Positions 39,982 through 48,352 of a stretch of DNA of 64,000 nt are shown here, one piece after another. Numbering within the stretch: position 1 is the stretch's first letter; the number at the start of each line of letters is the position of its first letter. The notes under the pieces are model-generated. The model worked only from the letters and a program-made list of their open reading frames with translations. It was not told the DNA's origin and searched no databases. The position numbers were made by a program, and so were the translations under genes. The DNA comes from Desertibacillus haloalkaliphilus (GTDB lineage: Bacteria > Bacillota > Bacilli > Bacillales > KJ1-10-99): positions 248,001-312,000 of the forward strand of contig NZ_JAHPIV010000002.1 of assembly GCF_019039105.1 (NCBI RefSeq), given 5' to 3'.

Positions 39982-40075
39982 GATTCACCTCAAGGAATAG
40001 TTTTTCCAGTTTCGTTACTTTTATCAATGTTATTCGTATAGATAAAAAGAAAAGTAGGTTAAGGGGGGTTAAACA

Positions 40076-40708
40076 TTGGAAGTACTATCGATTGCAAGCG
40101 TTGGTTTTCTTGTAGTTGGTTTAGGAACATTATTTTTAATTGGTGAGCTACTCGTAAGGGCGAAAGGGCTATTTGCATTGCTTGGTGTAGGGTTGATGTC
40201 TGTTTATTTTTCCTACCATATTGCAGATGGAGCATGGGGGCTATGGATCGTTCTTTTATATATTGTCGGTCTCATTTTAATCATTGTCGACGGAAAAGTG
40301 ATTAATGATGGCACGGTTGCTGCTTTAGGTGTTGTACTGATGATTGTCGGGATTGCGATTCCGGCTCCGAACCTAGTGTATGGGATCCTCGTCTCAATGG
40401 GGCTAGTTATTGGCGGGTTTAGTGCTGCATTATTTTTAAAGGTGTTTCCTTCGCGCAACCTCTGGTCAAAAATGACGTTAAGAGACCAATTGACATCAGA
40501 GCAGGGGTACAACTCGATTAACGAGGATTACACATCACTGATAGGAAGAGATGGGAAAACCATCACACCGTTTCGACCGATCGGTACAGTTGAAATTGAT
40601 GGAGATCATTATAGTGCCACAAGTGAGAGCCACTGGCTAGATGCGAATGTGTCTGTTGAAGTCACTGCTGTGGATGGGACTAGAATTGTGGTCAAAAAGA
40701 AAGAATAG
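40076..40708 (+). CDS. NfeD-like membrane protein
   Basis: 210 residues. Four or five hydrophobic segments (about 5-125) precede a C-terminal OB-fold domain (about 150-208: SLIGRDGKTITPFRPIGTVEIDG, ALDANVSVEVTAVDG-like), the standard NfeD architecture. NfeD proteins usually pair with flotillin-type proteins in membrane microdomains; no flotillin gene is adjacent. The start is TTG 40076, preceded by AAGGGGGG. A strong terminator follows. Confidence 0.88.
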   Translation: MEVLSIASVGFLVVGLGTLFLIGELLVRAKGLFALLGVGLMSVYFSYHIADGAWGLWIVLLYIVGLILIIVDGKVINDGTVAALGVVLMIVGIAIPAPNLVYGILVSMGLVIGGFSAALFLKVFPSRNLWSKMTLRDQLTSEQGYNSINEDYTSLIGRDGKTITPFRPIGTVEIDGDHYSATSESHWLDANVSVEVTAVDGTRIVVKKKE

Positions 40709-40727
40709 GTACATAATATACACGTAA

Positions 40728-40756
40728 GGGGGTGTCCAAAGACACCCCCTATTTTT
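40728..40756 (+). terminator. Rho-independent terminator after the NfeD gene
   Basis: GGGGGTGTC (40728-40736), loop CAAA, GACACCCCC (40741-40749), then TATTTTT. Confidence 0.92.
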
Positions 40757-40793
40757 AATCGGATTGTGGTAAAAGCAGTAACGTGATAATAAG

Positions 40794-41573
40794 CTATTGT
40801 TGCATGCGAGATTTTGGTTTAGGTACTTTTTTTACAATTAAATTTAACATCACAATCGCGATAGCCCAATAAATCGTGAATGAGAAAGGAAGATAGATTC
40901 TTAAAGCATCCGTAATTCCAAAAAGCGTCGTTGGTAATGTAACTGCATATGCCGATAGTATCCATAATTGTTTGTAGGAAAGCTTCACTTGTGCTGATTT
41001 TCGAACAATAAATCCAATTAATGATAATGCAACAATCCCAATAAACTTTAATGCTGTGACAAATAAGTACATGAGAAACAGAACAAGTGCAATAATAATT
41101 GGCATCAGCTCAGAAACAGTTGCAGCAATTGCTTCAGTCTCAGTTTTTGTTAATGAAAGGTTCCCAAAATCTTGGTAACGAAGTTGTTGTGGGACGCCAT
41201 CTGTAACTAATATTGCTTCGTGTTGCAATAGCGCAAATGCTTGCTCATATTCTTGGACGTTGGCTAGAGTAATCGTGCCAGTTGTATCAAATATAAAAGT
41301 GCCGTCCGCGGTTTCATCAATCATTGGTTCATCACTTTTTGAAGTTAACGTTCCATTAACAAATTCAAAATCAGGAACGTCTTGTTCGAGAGCTTGTTGA
41401 AACTGGTTAACTCCTTGGGTGAATGAGGTAGCGACATTTATACCCGCTGGTAAGGATACGATGGCCATCATTACAAAGATATATAATATGGTTTTACCTA
41501 TCCCTTGAAAGCGGAATATTGCGATATCCTTAGGTGAATATAGGCTTTTAAAAAATTGTGTGAAGACGTTCAT
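40794..41573 (-). CDS. DUF1189 family membrane protein
   Basis: 259 residues. One membrane segment near the N-terminus (about 25-45) is followed by an external domain (about 50-150) and four C-terminal segments, as in DUF1189 proteins. The N-terminal FFKSLYSPKDIAIFRFQGIGKTI is the family motif. Function unknown; relatives sit near maltodextrin genes in some bacilli. ATG 41573 was chosen over 41606 because AAAGGAG lies seven bases upstream. Confidence 0.85.
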   Translation of the reverse strand: MNVFTQFFKSLYSPKDIAIFRFQGIGKTILYIFVMMAIVSLPAGINVATSFTQGVNQFQQALEQDVPDFEFVNGTLTSKSDEPMIDETADGTFIFDTTGTITLANVQEYEQAFALLQHEAILVTDGVPQQLRYQDFGNLSLTKTETEAIAATVSELMPIIIALVLFLMYLFVTALKFIGIVALSLIGFIVRKSAQVKLSYKQLWILSAYAVTLPTTLFGITDALRIYLPFSFTIYWAIAIVMLNLIVKKVPKPKSRMQQ

Positions 41574-41789
41574 GATTAAGCTCCTTTGTATGTATGTTCC
41601 TTTCATTTCAGTTGTATTTTATCGGATAACTGTCATAAGGACAAGCACAACAATGAAATCAATGGGTTTAAATTCATGATTCAGGAAAATACTAAAAGGG
41701 AATTTCAATCGTTTGTGGCACTTGGTGAATACCGTTCATTATGAGTACAAATCTGTTTTTATTTAAAGAGACATTCAAAAATAAAAATC

Positions 41790-41828
41790 TTAATAAAATC
41801 TTTACAAATGATTAACAAATACTCAATA
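41790..41828 (+). promoter_or_regulatory. Candidate PhoP box (four TTAACA-like direct repeats)
   Basis: TTAATA (41790), TTTACA (41801), TTAACA (41812) and TCAATA (41823) recur exactly every 11 bases, the layout PhoP~P binds in B. subtilis. A possible -10 (TATGCT, 41838-41843) lies ten bases further on. It precedes the phosphate cotransporter gene. The rest of the 328-base gap (41574-41901) shows nothing clear. Confidence 0.7.
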
Positions 41829-41901
41829 ATAAACAAGTATGCTTGTAGAGGTTTGTCGAAACAGGTTTTATTATCTACATTTTTTGAAGGGATGAGAAGA
41901 A

Positions 41902-43530
41902 TTGGATTTACAAACGTTGCTTTTTATGTTTTTTGGAGGTCTTGGGATCTTCCTATTTGGGATTAAGTCTATGGGGGACGGCCTTCAAAAAGTGGCCGGC
42001 GATCGGATGAGAGACATTTTAGATCGTTTTACTAGTAATCCTATTATGGGGGTTCTTGCTGGTATTGTTGTAACGATCTTGTTACAAACAAGTACAGGCA
42101 CAACCGTTTTAACCATCGGTTTAGTAAATGCAGGTTTTATGAATTTACAGCAAGCCATCGGGGTAATTATGGGAGCGAATATCGGTACTACTGTAACAGC
42201 TTTTATCATCGGTATTAAAATATCGGCCTATTCGTTACCGATTATTGCGGTTGGTGTATTTTTACTATTCTTCTTTAAAAATAAAAAGGTTAACAATTAT
42301 GGACAAGTCATTTTTGGGTTTGGTGCCCTCTTTTATGGTTTAAATTTAATGGGAGACGGGATGAAACCGTTACGTGAATTGCAAGCTTTTACTGACTTTA
42401 CAATTAGTATGAGTGACAATCCTATTCTAGGGGTTGTGATTGGTACTGTATTTACAGTAGCGGTCCAAAGTTCGTCTGCATCTATTGGGTTATTGCAGCA
42501 ATTATATGCCCAAGGAGCAATGGATTTAACTGCAGCACTACCTGTTTTATTTGGGGATAACATCGGTACAACGATAACTGCAGTACTCGCAGCGATGGGA
42601 GCATCAATAGCCGCTAAGCGAGCTGCGTTAACACATGTTATCTTTAACATTATTGGAACAATTATCGTCTTATCGATATTACCACTCTATATGCGCTTTG
42701 TCGCCTTTATCAAAGATGCACTAGAGCTAAATCCGGAAATGACAATCGCCTTTGCGCATGGGATTTTTAATGTCTCGAATACATTAATACAATTGCCATT
42801 TGTGGCGGTATTAGCTTTAATTGTGACGAAGCTTATCCCAGGGCAAGATTCAGCCGTTGAATATAAAGCCAAGCATTTGGATGAACGTTTTATTCAACAG
42901 TCATCATCGATTGCATTAGGACAAGCTGAAAAAGAAGTACTACGAATGGGTGAACTTGCAGAAAAAGGATTACAAGAAGCAGCGTTATATTTAAAAACGA
43001 ACCAAAAGAAACATGGAGAGATGATTCCACAGTTTGAGGATGCAATTAATAATCTAGATCGTAAAATTACAGAATACCTTGTGCAGATTTCAGCTAGTTC
43101 ACTATCAGAGTTTGACTCCAAGAAGCATTCAATGTTGATGAATACCGTTCGTGACCTTGAACGGATTGGAGACCATATGGAAAACTTGATGGAGCTCGTG
43201 GATTATCAAATATCAAATAAGGTTAAATTATCAGATGAAGCGATGGAAGATCTAGATGAAATGTTTATTTTAACAATTTCAACGATTCAACAAGCAGTAA
43301 AGGCGCTTGAGAATGGTGATACAGAAGAAGCAGAAGCGGTTGTGAAGAAAGAAGAAGCCATTGATAAAATGGAGAGAAAACTTCGCAAGCAACACATCGT
43401 ACGTCTAAACAATGGGGAATGCACAGGCTCTGCTGGTATCGTTTTTGTTGATATCGTAAGTAATCTTGAGCGTATTGGCGACCACGCTGTGAATATCGCT
43501 GAAGCTGTCATTGGTGAAGAAGACTGGTAA
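41902..43530 (+). CDS. nptA: Na+/phosphate cotransporter (NptA/YjbB family) with PhoU-like domain
   Basis: 542 residues. The membrane part has two inverted Na/Pi-cotransporter repeats with the hallmark motifs QTSTGTT (62-68) and QSSSASIG (about 190). The cytoplasmic C-terminal region (about 340-540) is a PhoU-like helical bundle (ERIGDHMENLMELV, ERIGDHAVNIAEAV). It imports phosphate with sodium. The start is TTG 41902 after GGGATGAGAAG. The candidate PhoP box upstream suggests induction by phosphate starvation, in keeping with the ppx-ppk genes in the window. Confidence 0.93.
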   Translation: MDLQTLLFMFFGGLGIFLFGIKSMGDGLQKVAGDRMRDILDRFTSNPIMGVLAGIVVTILLQTSTGTTVLTIGLVNAGFMNLQQAIGVIMGANIGTTVTAFIIGIKISAYSLPIIAVGVFLLFFFKNKKVNNYGQVIFGFGALFYGLNLMGDGMKPLRELQAFTDFTISMSDNPILGVVIGTVFTVAVQSSSASIGLLQQLYAQGAMDLTAALPVLFGDNIGTTITAVLAAMGASIAAKRAALTHVIFNIIGTIIVLSILPLYMRFVAFIKDALELNPEMTIAFAHGIFNVSNTLIQLPFVAVLALIVTKLIPGQDSAVEYKAKHLDERFIQQSSSIALGQAEKEVLRMGELAEKGLQEAALYLKTNQKKHGEMIPQFEDAINNLDRKITEYLVQISASSLSEFDSKKHSMLMNTVRDLERIGDHMENLMELVDYQISNKVKLSDEAMEDLDEMFILTISTIQQAVKALENGDTEEAEAVVKKEEAIDKMERKLRKQHIVRLNNGECTGSAGIVFVDIVSNLERIGDHAVNIAEAVIGEEDW

Positions 43531-43537
43531 ACAAAAC

Positions 43538-43580
43538 GCAAGAGAGGTGGGCTTAACAGGCTCCCTCCTTGCTTTTTTTA
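43538..43580 (+). terminator. Terminator after nptA
   Basis: GCAAG-A-GAGG (43538 onward) pairs with CCTC-CTTGC (about 43564-43572) with a bulge; T7 follows. Confidence 0.75.
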
Positions 43581-43612
43581 CATGTATTCAAAAATAGGAA
43601 GGGGCAGGTTTT

Positions 43613-44101
43613 GTGGATGCTTTGATTTTATTAATCACTTTTATCTGTTTTATCGCTGCATTTATTGGTATCATCTATCCCATTATCCCAACAGTGATTT
43701 TTGTAGGATTGGCTTATGTTATCTATGGTCTCTATTTTGGTTTTCAGGCGCTCTCGGTCACGTTTTGGGTCATTCAAATCATATTGATTTTAAGTTTGTT
43801 GGCAGCAGATTTCATTAGTAACTTAGTAACGATTAAAAAATTTGGAGGATCGAATGCAGCGATTTGGGGGAGTACGATCGGCCTAGTCTTTGGACCGTTT
43901 GTGATTCCGGTCGCTGGGTTGTTTTTAGGAGCAATCATCGGGGCAATTTTAGCCGAACTAGTTGTTCACCGGCGTCCATTAGGTCCGGCTGTCAAAATCG
44001 GGATAGGGTCACTGGTAGGCTTTCTCGGCGGGGCCTTTTTAAAAGGATTACTATTGGTGGTCAGTATGTTATATTTTATTTTCGCTCATTTTGTATCGTG
44101 A
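43613..44101 (+). CDS. yqgC: DUF456 family membrane protein (YqgC-like)
   Basis: 162 residues, four or five glycine-rich hydrophobic segments, with the family block SNLVTIKKFGGSNAAIWGSTIGLVFGPF and repeated GxxxGA motifs. Function unknown. The start is GTG 43613. In B. subtilis yqgC lies directly before sodA; here the tRNA operon and uppP intervene. Confidence 0.85.
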   Translation: MDALILLITFICFIAAFIGIIYPIIPTVIFVGLAYVIYGLYFGFQALSVTFWVIQIILILSLLAADFISNLVTIKKFGGSNAAIWGSTIGLVFGPFVIPVAGLFLGAIIGAILAELVVHRRPLGPAVKIGIGSLVGFLGGAFLKGLLLVVSMLYFIFAHFVS

Positions 44102-44159
44102 GTATCCGGATAGTTGTAGGCTCCAGTAGGGAATTGCAGCCTTTTATTGATTTATAGTA

Positions 44160-44188
44160 TTGACAATGTTGGAACCCTTTGATAATAT
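44160..44188 (+). promoter_or_regulatory. Promoter of the tRNA operon
   Basis: A perfect TTGACA (44160-44165), a 17-bp spacer and TAATAT (44183-44188), about 24 bases before the first tRNA. Confidence 0.75.
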
Positions 44189-44211
44189 AAAAAATGTCTT
44201 TAGACAAGTAT

Positions 44212-44286
44212 TCCACAGTAGCTCAGTGGTAGAGCTATCGGCTGTTAACCGATCGGTCGCAGGTTCGAATCCTGCCTGTGGAGCCA
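44212..44286 (+). tRNA. tRNA-Asn (GTT)
   Basis: Acceptor stem TCCACAG/CTGTGGA, anticodon GTT at 44244-44246, TTCGAAT T-loop and encoded CCA. First gene of a five-tRNA operon. Confidence 0.98.
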
Positions 44287-44290
44287 TTTT

Positions 44291-44367
44291 GGCGGTGTAG
44301 CTCAGCTGGCTAGAGCGTACGGTTCATACCCGTGAGGTCGGGGGTTCGATCCCCTCCGCCGCTACCA
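44291..44367 (+). tRNA. tRNA-Met (CAT), elongator
   Basis: Anticodon CAT at 44325-44327, encoded CCA. It lacks the unpaired 1-72 position and GGG/CCC anticodon stem of an initiator, so it is read as elongator Met. Confidence 0.93.
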
Positions 44368-44374
44368 AATTGAT

Positions 44375-44451
44375 GGCGACTGTGGCGAAGTGGTTAACGC
44401 ACCGGATTGTGGCTCCGGCATTCGTGGGTTCGATTCCCATCAGTCGCCCCA
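44375..44451 (+). tRNA. tRNA-His (GTG)
   Basis: Anticodon GTG at 44409-44411. The G at 44375 is the encoded extra G(-1), which faces C73, the histidine identity element. CCA is encoded. Confidence 0.98.
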
Positions 44452-44453
44452 TT

Positions 44454-44530
44454 GGACCCTTAGCTCAGTTGGTTAGAGCTGACGGCTCATAACCGTCCGG
44501 TCGTAGGTTCGAGTCCTACAGGGTCCACCA
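44454..44530 (+). tRNA. tRNA-Ile2 (CAT, lysidine type)
   Basis: Anticodon CAT at 44488-44490 in a CTCATAA loop, with C4-G69 and C5-G68 pairs in the GGACCCT/AGGGTCC acceptor stem, features used by TilS. It therefore probably decodes AUA as isoleucine after lysidine modification; elongator Met is the alternative. Confidence 0.85.
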
Positions 44531-44546
44531 ATATGATTTATAACTA

Positions 44547-44639
44547 GGAGGAATACCCAAGTCTGGCTGAAGGGATCGGTCTTGAAAACCGACAGGCGGG
44601 TCAAACCGCGCGGGGGTTCGAATCCCTCTTCCTCCGCCA
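44547..44639 (+). tRNA. tRNA-Ser (TGA)
   Basis: Anticodon TGA at 44583-44585, a long variable arm typical of serine tRNA, acceptor GGAGGAA/TTCCTCC, encoded CCA. Last gene of the operon. Confidence 0.97.
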
Positions 44640-44653
44640 TAACGATACATACT

Positions 44654-44692
44654 AACGATGTTTGTGTTACAACACAAACATCGTTTTTTTTG
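44654..44692 (+). terminator. Terminator of the tRNA operon
   Basis: A 15-bp inverted repeat (44654-44668 with 44671-44685) followed by T. Confidence 0.92.
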
Positions 44693-44732
44693 ATGGTATA
44701 GGGACGGAGTGCCCGAACAAGGAAGAGTATTA

Positions 44733-44870
44733 GTGAATAAAGCTTACTCACTACCGCCTTTGGTTGGAGTTTTGTGGTGGGCACCGGGGAAGGCTAGAGA
44801 TTCGAGGAGTAAGGATCCTTCCCAAGGGTGCGCCAGCAAAGGAGGTGTTCAACGAGTAGGCTTTATTTAC
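44733..44870. repeat. 138-nt nested inverted-repeat element of unknown nature
   Basis: Four stems nest inside one another: 44733-44749 with 44854-44870 (17 bp, two G-U pairs), CCTTTG 44757-44762 with 44837-44842, GGGCACC 44779-44785 with 44827-44834 (one bulge), and GGGAAGG 44787-44793 with 44817-44823. The apex is a 23-nt loop. There is no T run, recognised gene, or clear target-site duplication. It lies between convergent transcripts (tRNA operon and uppP). It could be a MITE-like repeat or a structured RNA. The rest of the 44640-44960 gap is featureless. Confidence 0.65.
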
Positions 44871-44960
44871 CCCGCTTTTGATTCAGTATATGAACGGTAC
44901 ACTGAAGGATAATAAGTCTGTTCAAACAAGAAAGCCCTTTGATTCTAGATGTTGTTCACA

Positions 44961-45794
44961 TTAAGAGGGAAGAACAGGTGTATCTCTTAAAAAGATCCAA
45001 ACAAAAATTCCGGCAACGATGCAATAAAAGGCAAAATAGGTCAGCTTGGCATTCGTTAGCATGGCCATTAGCCATTTGATACCAACAATGGCAAACGCGA
45101 ATGAAGCAGCAAATGCGATTGAAACTTCAACCCACATGCCATTATGAAAGAAGTTCGATAACTCGGGTAGTTTTAGTACTGTGATTCCAGCGATAACTGG
45201 TATCGATAACAGAAATGAATAGCGAACAGCAGTTTCTTTTGCTAATCCAGACCATAGAGCAACGATAAGTGTACTGCCTGCACGTGAGATTCCCGGTATG
45301 ACAGCGAGTGCTTGTCCGATGCCGACAATTATTCCATCTTTCCAGGTCATATTTTTCACAGTTCTTGTCCCAGGTGAAATTCCGTGTTCAATTAAAATAA
45401 GAAAAATTCCTGTAACAATTAATGAGGCACCGATCGTTGCTGTGTTAGTGATGCGATCATCGACAATCTCTTCAATCCCTTTGCCTACCACCATGGTCAC
45501 TATGGTAGCGAGAATAATAAACCATCCAAACCGATAGTTGCTATAGTGAGCATTGCTTTTCTTCCGTAAATAAGTAAAGAAATCCTTGGTTATTGCAACA
45601 ACGTCTCTCCAAAAAAAACAAATAACGGCAAGTAAAGATGCAAAATGAAGAAAAACTTCAAAAACTAATGGCTCGTTTTTTGCCTCAATTCCAAGTAGTT
45701 TTTCAGTCAAAATTAAATGAGCAGAACTAGATATCGGTAAAAATTCTGATAACCCTTGGATAATTCCAATGATTAAGGCTTCAAACCAGGTCAA
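44961..45794 (-). CDS. uppP: Undecaprenyl-diphosphatase UppP (BacA)
   Basis: 277 residues, about eight membrane segments. The active-site motifs are QGLSEFLPISSSAHL near the N-terminus and PGISRAGSTL in the middle. It dephosphorylates undecaprenyl pyrophosphate, recycling the lipid carrier for cell-wall synthesis and giving bacitracin tolerance. TTG 45794 is the likely start, since G-rich sequence lies just upstream and the protein then begins (M)TWFEALIIG; ATG 45818 is an alternative. Not in this position in B. subtilis. Confidence 0.94.
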   Translation of the reverse strand: MTWFEALIIGIIQGLSEFLPISSSAHLILTEKLLGIEAKNEPLVFEVFLHFASLLAVICFFWRDVVAITKDFFTYLRKKSNAHYSNYRFGWFIILATIVTMVVGKGIEEIVDDRITNTATIGASLIVTGIFLILIEHGISPGTRTVKNMTWKDGIIVGIGQALAVIPGISRAGSTLIVALWSGLAKETAVRYSFLLSIPVIAGITVLKLPELSNFFHNGMWVEVSIAFAASFAFAIVGIKWLMAMLTNAKLTYFAFYCIVAGIFVWIFLRDTPVLPS

Positions 45795-45951
45795 ATGAAC
45801 CCCCCACTTCCTATACATACGTTCGTATCCATATGTATGGCAGGGGTAGCAAAGATATGCTAAAAAAATGGTTTAACTTTTTGTTGAAATGGGTAGTTTA
45901 TCAATAGAATTATCCTGCTAGAAATAACTTCCACAGTCCTGTGCTTTCTAA

Positions 45952-45980
45952 TTGAAAGTTAAGATTATTTTTGGTATGGT
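45952..45980 (+). promoter_or_regulatory. Sigma-A-type promoter of sodA
   Basis: TTGAAA (45952-45957), a 17-bp spacer and TATGGT (45975-45980), about 97 bases before the sodA start. Confidence 0.55.
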
Positions 45981-46076
45981 ATTACTTGAGAAACTTAGTA
46001 AACTTTTCTGTTGCTTATATTTGTTTACTTTTTCTGGGGGATCTCCCTCAAATCACTTTTAGGAGGAGAATGACTT

Positions 46077-46688
46077 ATGGCAAAATATGAATTACCTAAT
46101 TTACCTTATGATTTTAACGCTTTAGAACCACATATTGATGAAGAAACAATGAAAATTCATCATGGAAAGCATCACAATACTTATGTAACAAAATTAAATG
46201 GAGCTCTAGAAGGTCATGATGAGCTTGCAAGTAAAAGTGTTGAAGATCTTGTAAGCAACTTGGATGCCGTTCCAGAAAACATTCGTACGGCTGTACGAAA
46301 TAACGGTGGTGGACATGCTAACCATACATTATTCTGGCAAATCTTAAGCCCAAATGGTGGCGGAGAGCCTACTGGAGAGCTTGCTGAAGCAATTAACAGC
46401 ACATTTGGAAGCTTAGATAAGTTCAAAGAAGAATTCGCAGCTGCAGCAGCAGGTCGCTTTGGTTCTGGTTGGGCTTGGTTAATCGTTGATAACGGAAACC
46501 TAGCAATTACAAGCACACCAAACCAAGATACGCCTTTAATGGAAGGTAAAACACCAATCCTTGGTCTTGATGTTTGGGAGCATGCTTATTACTTAAATTA
46601 TCAAAACCGTCGTCCTGATTACATTGCAGCATTCTGGAATGTAGTGAACTGGGATGAGGTTTCAAAGCGTTTTGCAGGAGCTAAATAA
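46077..46688 (+). CDS. sodA: Superoxide dismutase, Mn type
   Basis: 203 residues. Metal ligands are visible: H28 in IHHGKHH, H83 in [11 protein letters not shown]165 and H169 in [15 protein letters not shown]. Residues around the metal ([11 protein letters not shown], and a Gln-free DVWEHAYY context) fit Mn rather than Fe enzymes, although sequence alone is not decisive. It converts superoxide to peroxide and oxygen in the cytoplasm. AGGAGGAG precedes ATG 46077. It fits with the Mn uptake system in this window. Confidence 0.97.
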   Translation: MAKYELPNLPYDFNALEPHIDEETMKIHHGKHHNTYVTKLNGALEGHDELASKSVEDLVSNLDAVPENIRTAVRNNGGGHANHTLFWQILSPNGGGEPTGELAEAINSTFGSLDKFKEEFAAAAAGRFGSGWAWLIVDNGNLAITSTPNQDTPLMEGKTPILGLDVWEHAYYLNYQNRRPDYIAAFWNVVNWDEVSKRFAGAK

Positions 46689-46693
46689 TTTTT

Positions 46694-46728
46694 AATTGGT
46701 GGTCACCAGTGACCACCAATTTTTTTTG
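46694..46728 (+). terminator. Rho-independent terminator after sodA
   Basis: AATTGGTGGTCAC (46694-46706) pairs with GTGACCACCAATT (46709-46721), then T. Confidence 0.92.
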
Positions 46729-46814
46729 AATTCAGGCCACCTACAAAAAAGTTTTGTCTTTGTATAAGCGTAAACAGAAAAGGCAAACTACACGTAAGGG
46801 TGGTGGATTCGGGT

Positions 46815-48104
46815 ATGAAAAACGTATTTAAAAAAATGATTGGTGACGTAGAAGTCAATCGTGATTTAATATTGTTATTACTTATTGGAGGACTGTATGC
46901 CTTAAGCATTGCCTTGTCAAATACGTTTGTTAATGTTTACTTATGGAAGCAATCTGGGGAATTTATGGATATTGCCCTCTACAATTTAGCGTCTGTCGTT
47001 TTGCAGCCGATTACGTTTATATTAGCAGGAAGATGGGCCAAGAAAATTGATCGTGTAATCGTTTTGCGTTTAGGGGTAAGTTTTTTATCGGTTTTCTATT
47101 TCACTGTCCTATTTTTAGGTGACAAAGCGAATGAATGGTTGCTAGTACTCGGGGGCCTACTTGGAATTGGCTTTGGTTTTTATTGGTTAGCATTTAATGT
47201 GCTTACGTTTGAAATTACTGAGCCAGAAACAAGGGATTTTTTCAATGGTTTTTTAGGGCTTTTGACATCTTTTGCGGGGATGATTGGTCCGATTCTTGCT
47301 GGTACATTAATTACTCAGATGGAGAAGTTTACTGGGTATAAAGTCATCTTTGCCATTTCGCTAACCATGTTTGTTGGCGCAGTGATTTTGAGTTTCTTTT
47401 TAAAACGTCGTCCAGCAACAGGGTCGTTTTGTTTCCGAAGAATTTTAGCGGAAAGAAAAAATAATGAAAATTGGAAGAGAATCTTACATGCTCACTTTTT
47501 TCAAGGGCTTCGTGAAGGAACATTTGTGTTTGTTATTGTAGTCTGGGTTTATATAGCGACACAAAGTGAACTGGCCATTGGTACGTATGGGCTAGTCGCG
47601 TCTGCTGTATCTTTTGTCAGTTATTTTGCCGCTACAAGACTGATCAAGCCTCACTATCGAAAAAAAGCGATATTATTTGGCGGGATTGGTCTGTATGTTG
47701 CGATTTTCCTGATTGTTTTTGATTTAACATTCACCCGCTTAATTTTATATGCGATTGTGATATCCATTTCATATCCAATCCTTTTAGTCCCCTATATCTC
47801 TTTGACCTATGATGTGATTGGTAAAGGGTGGAAAGCAGCGGAAATGAGAGTTGAATATATTGTTGTCCGCGAGCTTTTTCTAAACTTTGGTAGAATTACC
47901 TCTATCCTGGCGTTCCTTGCGACCATTACATTTTTTCAAGAAGAGACGGGAATACCTATCCTTTTATTAATTTTAGGTGCCGGTCACTTAGTCATTTATT
48001 TCTTTGTCCGCGGCTTAAAAGTAAAGTTTAATAAAGGCGGAGAAAGCTATTCATTTGCTCGGCAAGACCGTGGAGAAGGAGATAGTGGAGGCACGACATT
48101 GTAA
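46815..48104 (+). CDS. yqgE: MFS transporter YqgE
   Basis: 429 residues, ten to twelve membrane segments. It matches the YqgE type of MFS protein that lies between sodA and pbpA in Bacillus (NRDLILLLLIGGLYALSIALSN, FNGFLGLLTSFAGMIGPILAG). The substrate is unknown. ATG 46815 was chosen because AAGGGTGGTG lies about nine bases upstream. No terminator follows; the next element is a separate promoter at 48116. Confidence 0.85.
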   Translation: MKNVFKKMIGDVEVNRDLILLLLIGGLYALSIALSNTFVNVYLWKQSGEFMDIALYNLASVVLQPITFILAGRWAKKIDRVIVLRLGVSFLSVFYFTVLFLGDKANEWLLVLGGLLGIGFGFYWLAFNVLTFEITEPETRDFFNGFLGLLTSFAGMIGPILAGTLITQMEKFTGYKVIFAISLTMFVGAVILSFFLKRRPATGSFCFRRILAERKNNENWKRILHAHFFQGLREGTFVFVIVVWVYIATQSELAIGTYGLVASAVSFVSYFAATRLIKPHYRKKAILFGGIGLYVAIFLIVFDLTFTRLILYAIVISISYPILLVPYISLTYDVIGKGWKAAEMRVEYIVVRELFLNFGRITSILAFLATITFFQEETGIPILLLILGAGHLVIYFFVRGLKVKFNKGGESYSFARQDRGEGDSGGTTL

Positions 48105-48115
48105 CAATTTCCATT

Positions 48116-48143
48116 TTGACATCAAAAGGAGATATGATATAAT
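48116..48143 (+). promoter_or_regulatory. Strong promoter of a non-coding RNA
   Basis: A perfect TTGACA (48116-48121), a 16-bp spacer, and a perfect TATAAT (48138-48143) preceded by TG as an extended -10. Confidence 0.85.
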
Positions 48144-48148
48144 AAACA

Positions 48149-48352
48149 TACAATATCAAACGAAACAGCCTGCCGTGTTTGTGAGCTTCTCCATGTTTCG
48201 AACCTTGGATATAAATAGGGAGTTTTAGATTAAAGGCATGACAACAAGCCATTCATGAGTAATGGAAGTTGAAAAATGGTCTTTTGCGAACACCCACCTG
48301 CGAGAGTAGGTTCCTGAAACATCGAAGCAACGGCATACGCGGGTTCTCTCTT
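48149..48352 (+). ncRNA. ssrS: Candidate 6S RNA (SsrS)
   Basis: About 200 nt with its own strong promoter and no coding frame. It folds as one long rod: TGCCGT 48171-48176 with 48330-48335, ATGTTTC 48193-48199 with 48316-48322, and GAACC 48200-48204 with 48309-48313. A large bubble of about 37 nt per side follows, then an apical hairpin of CAAC/GTTG and CCATT/AATGG (48242-48271). Length, a closing stem around a central bubble, and the promoter all fit 6S RNA, which binds RNA polymerase-sigma-A in stationary phase. The identification rests on architecture, not on a database match. Confidence 0.62.

Noticed and set aside
44473-44784. Minus-strand frame of 103 codons across the tRNA genes, containing EEEGFEPPRGL and CRTRTYDR motifs
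   Set aside because: A well-known spurious translation of tRNA gene clusters; the sequence is explained by the tRNA-Ser and tRNA-Ile genes.
44709-44912. Plus-strand frame of 67 codons after the tRNA operon
   Set aside because: No ribosome binding site, odd composition, and fully overlapped by the nested inverted repeat that better explains the sequence.
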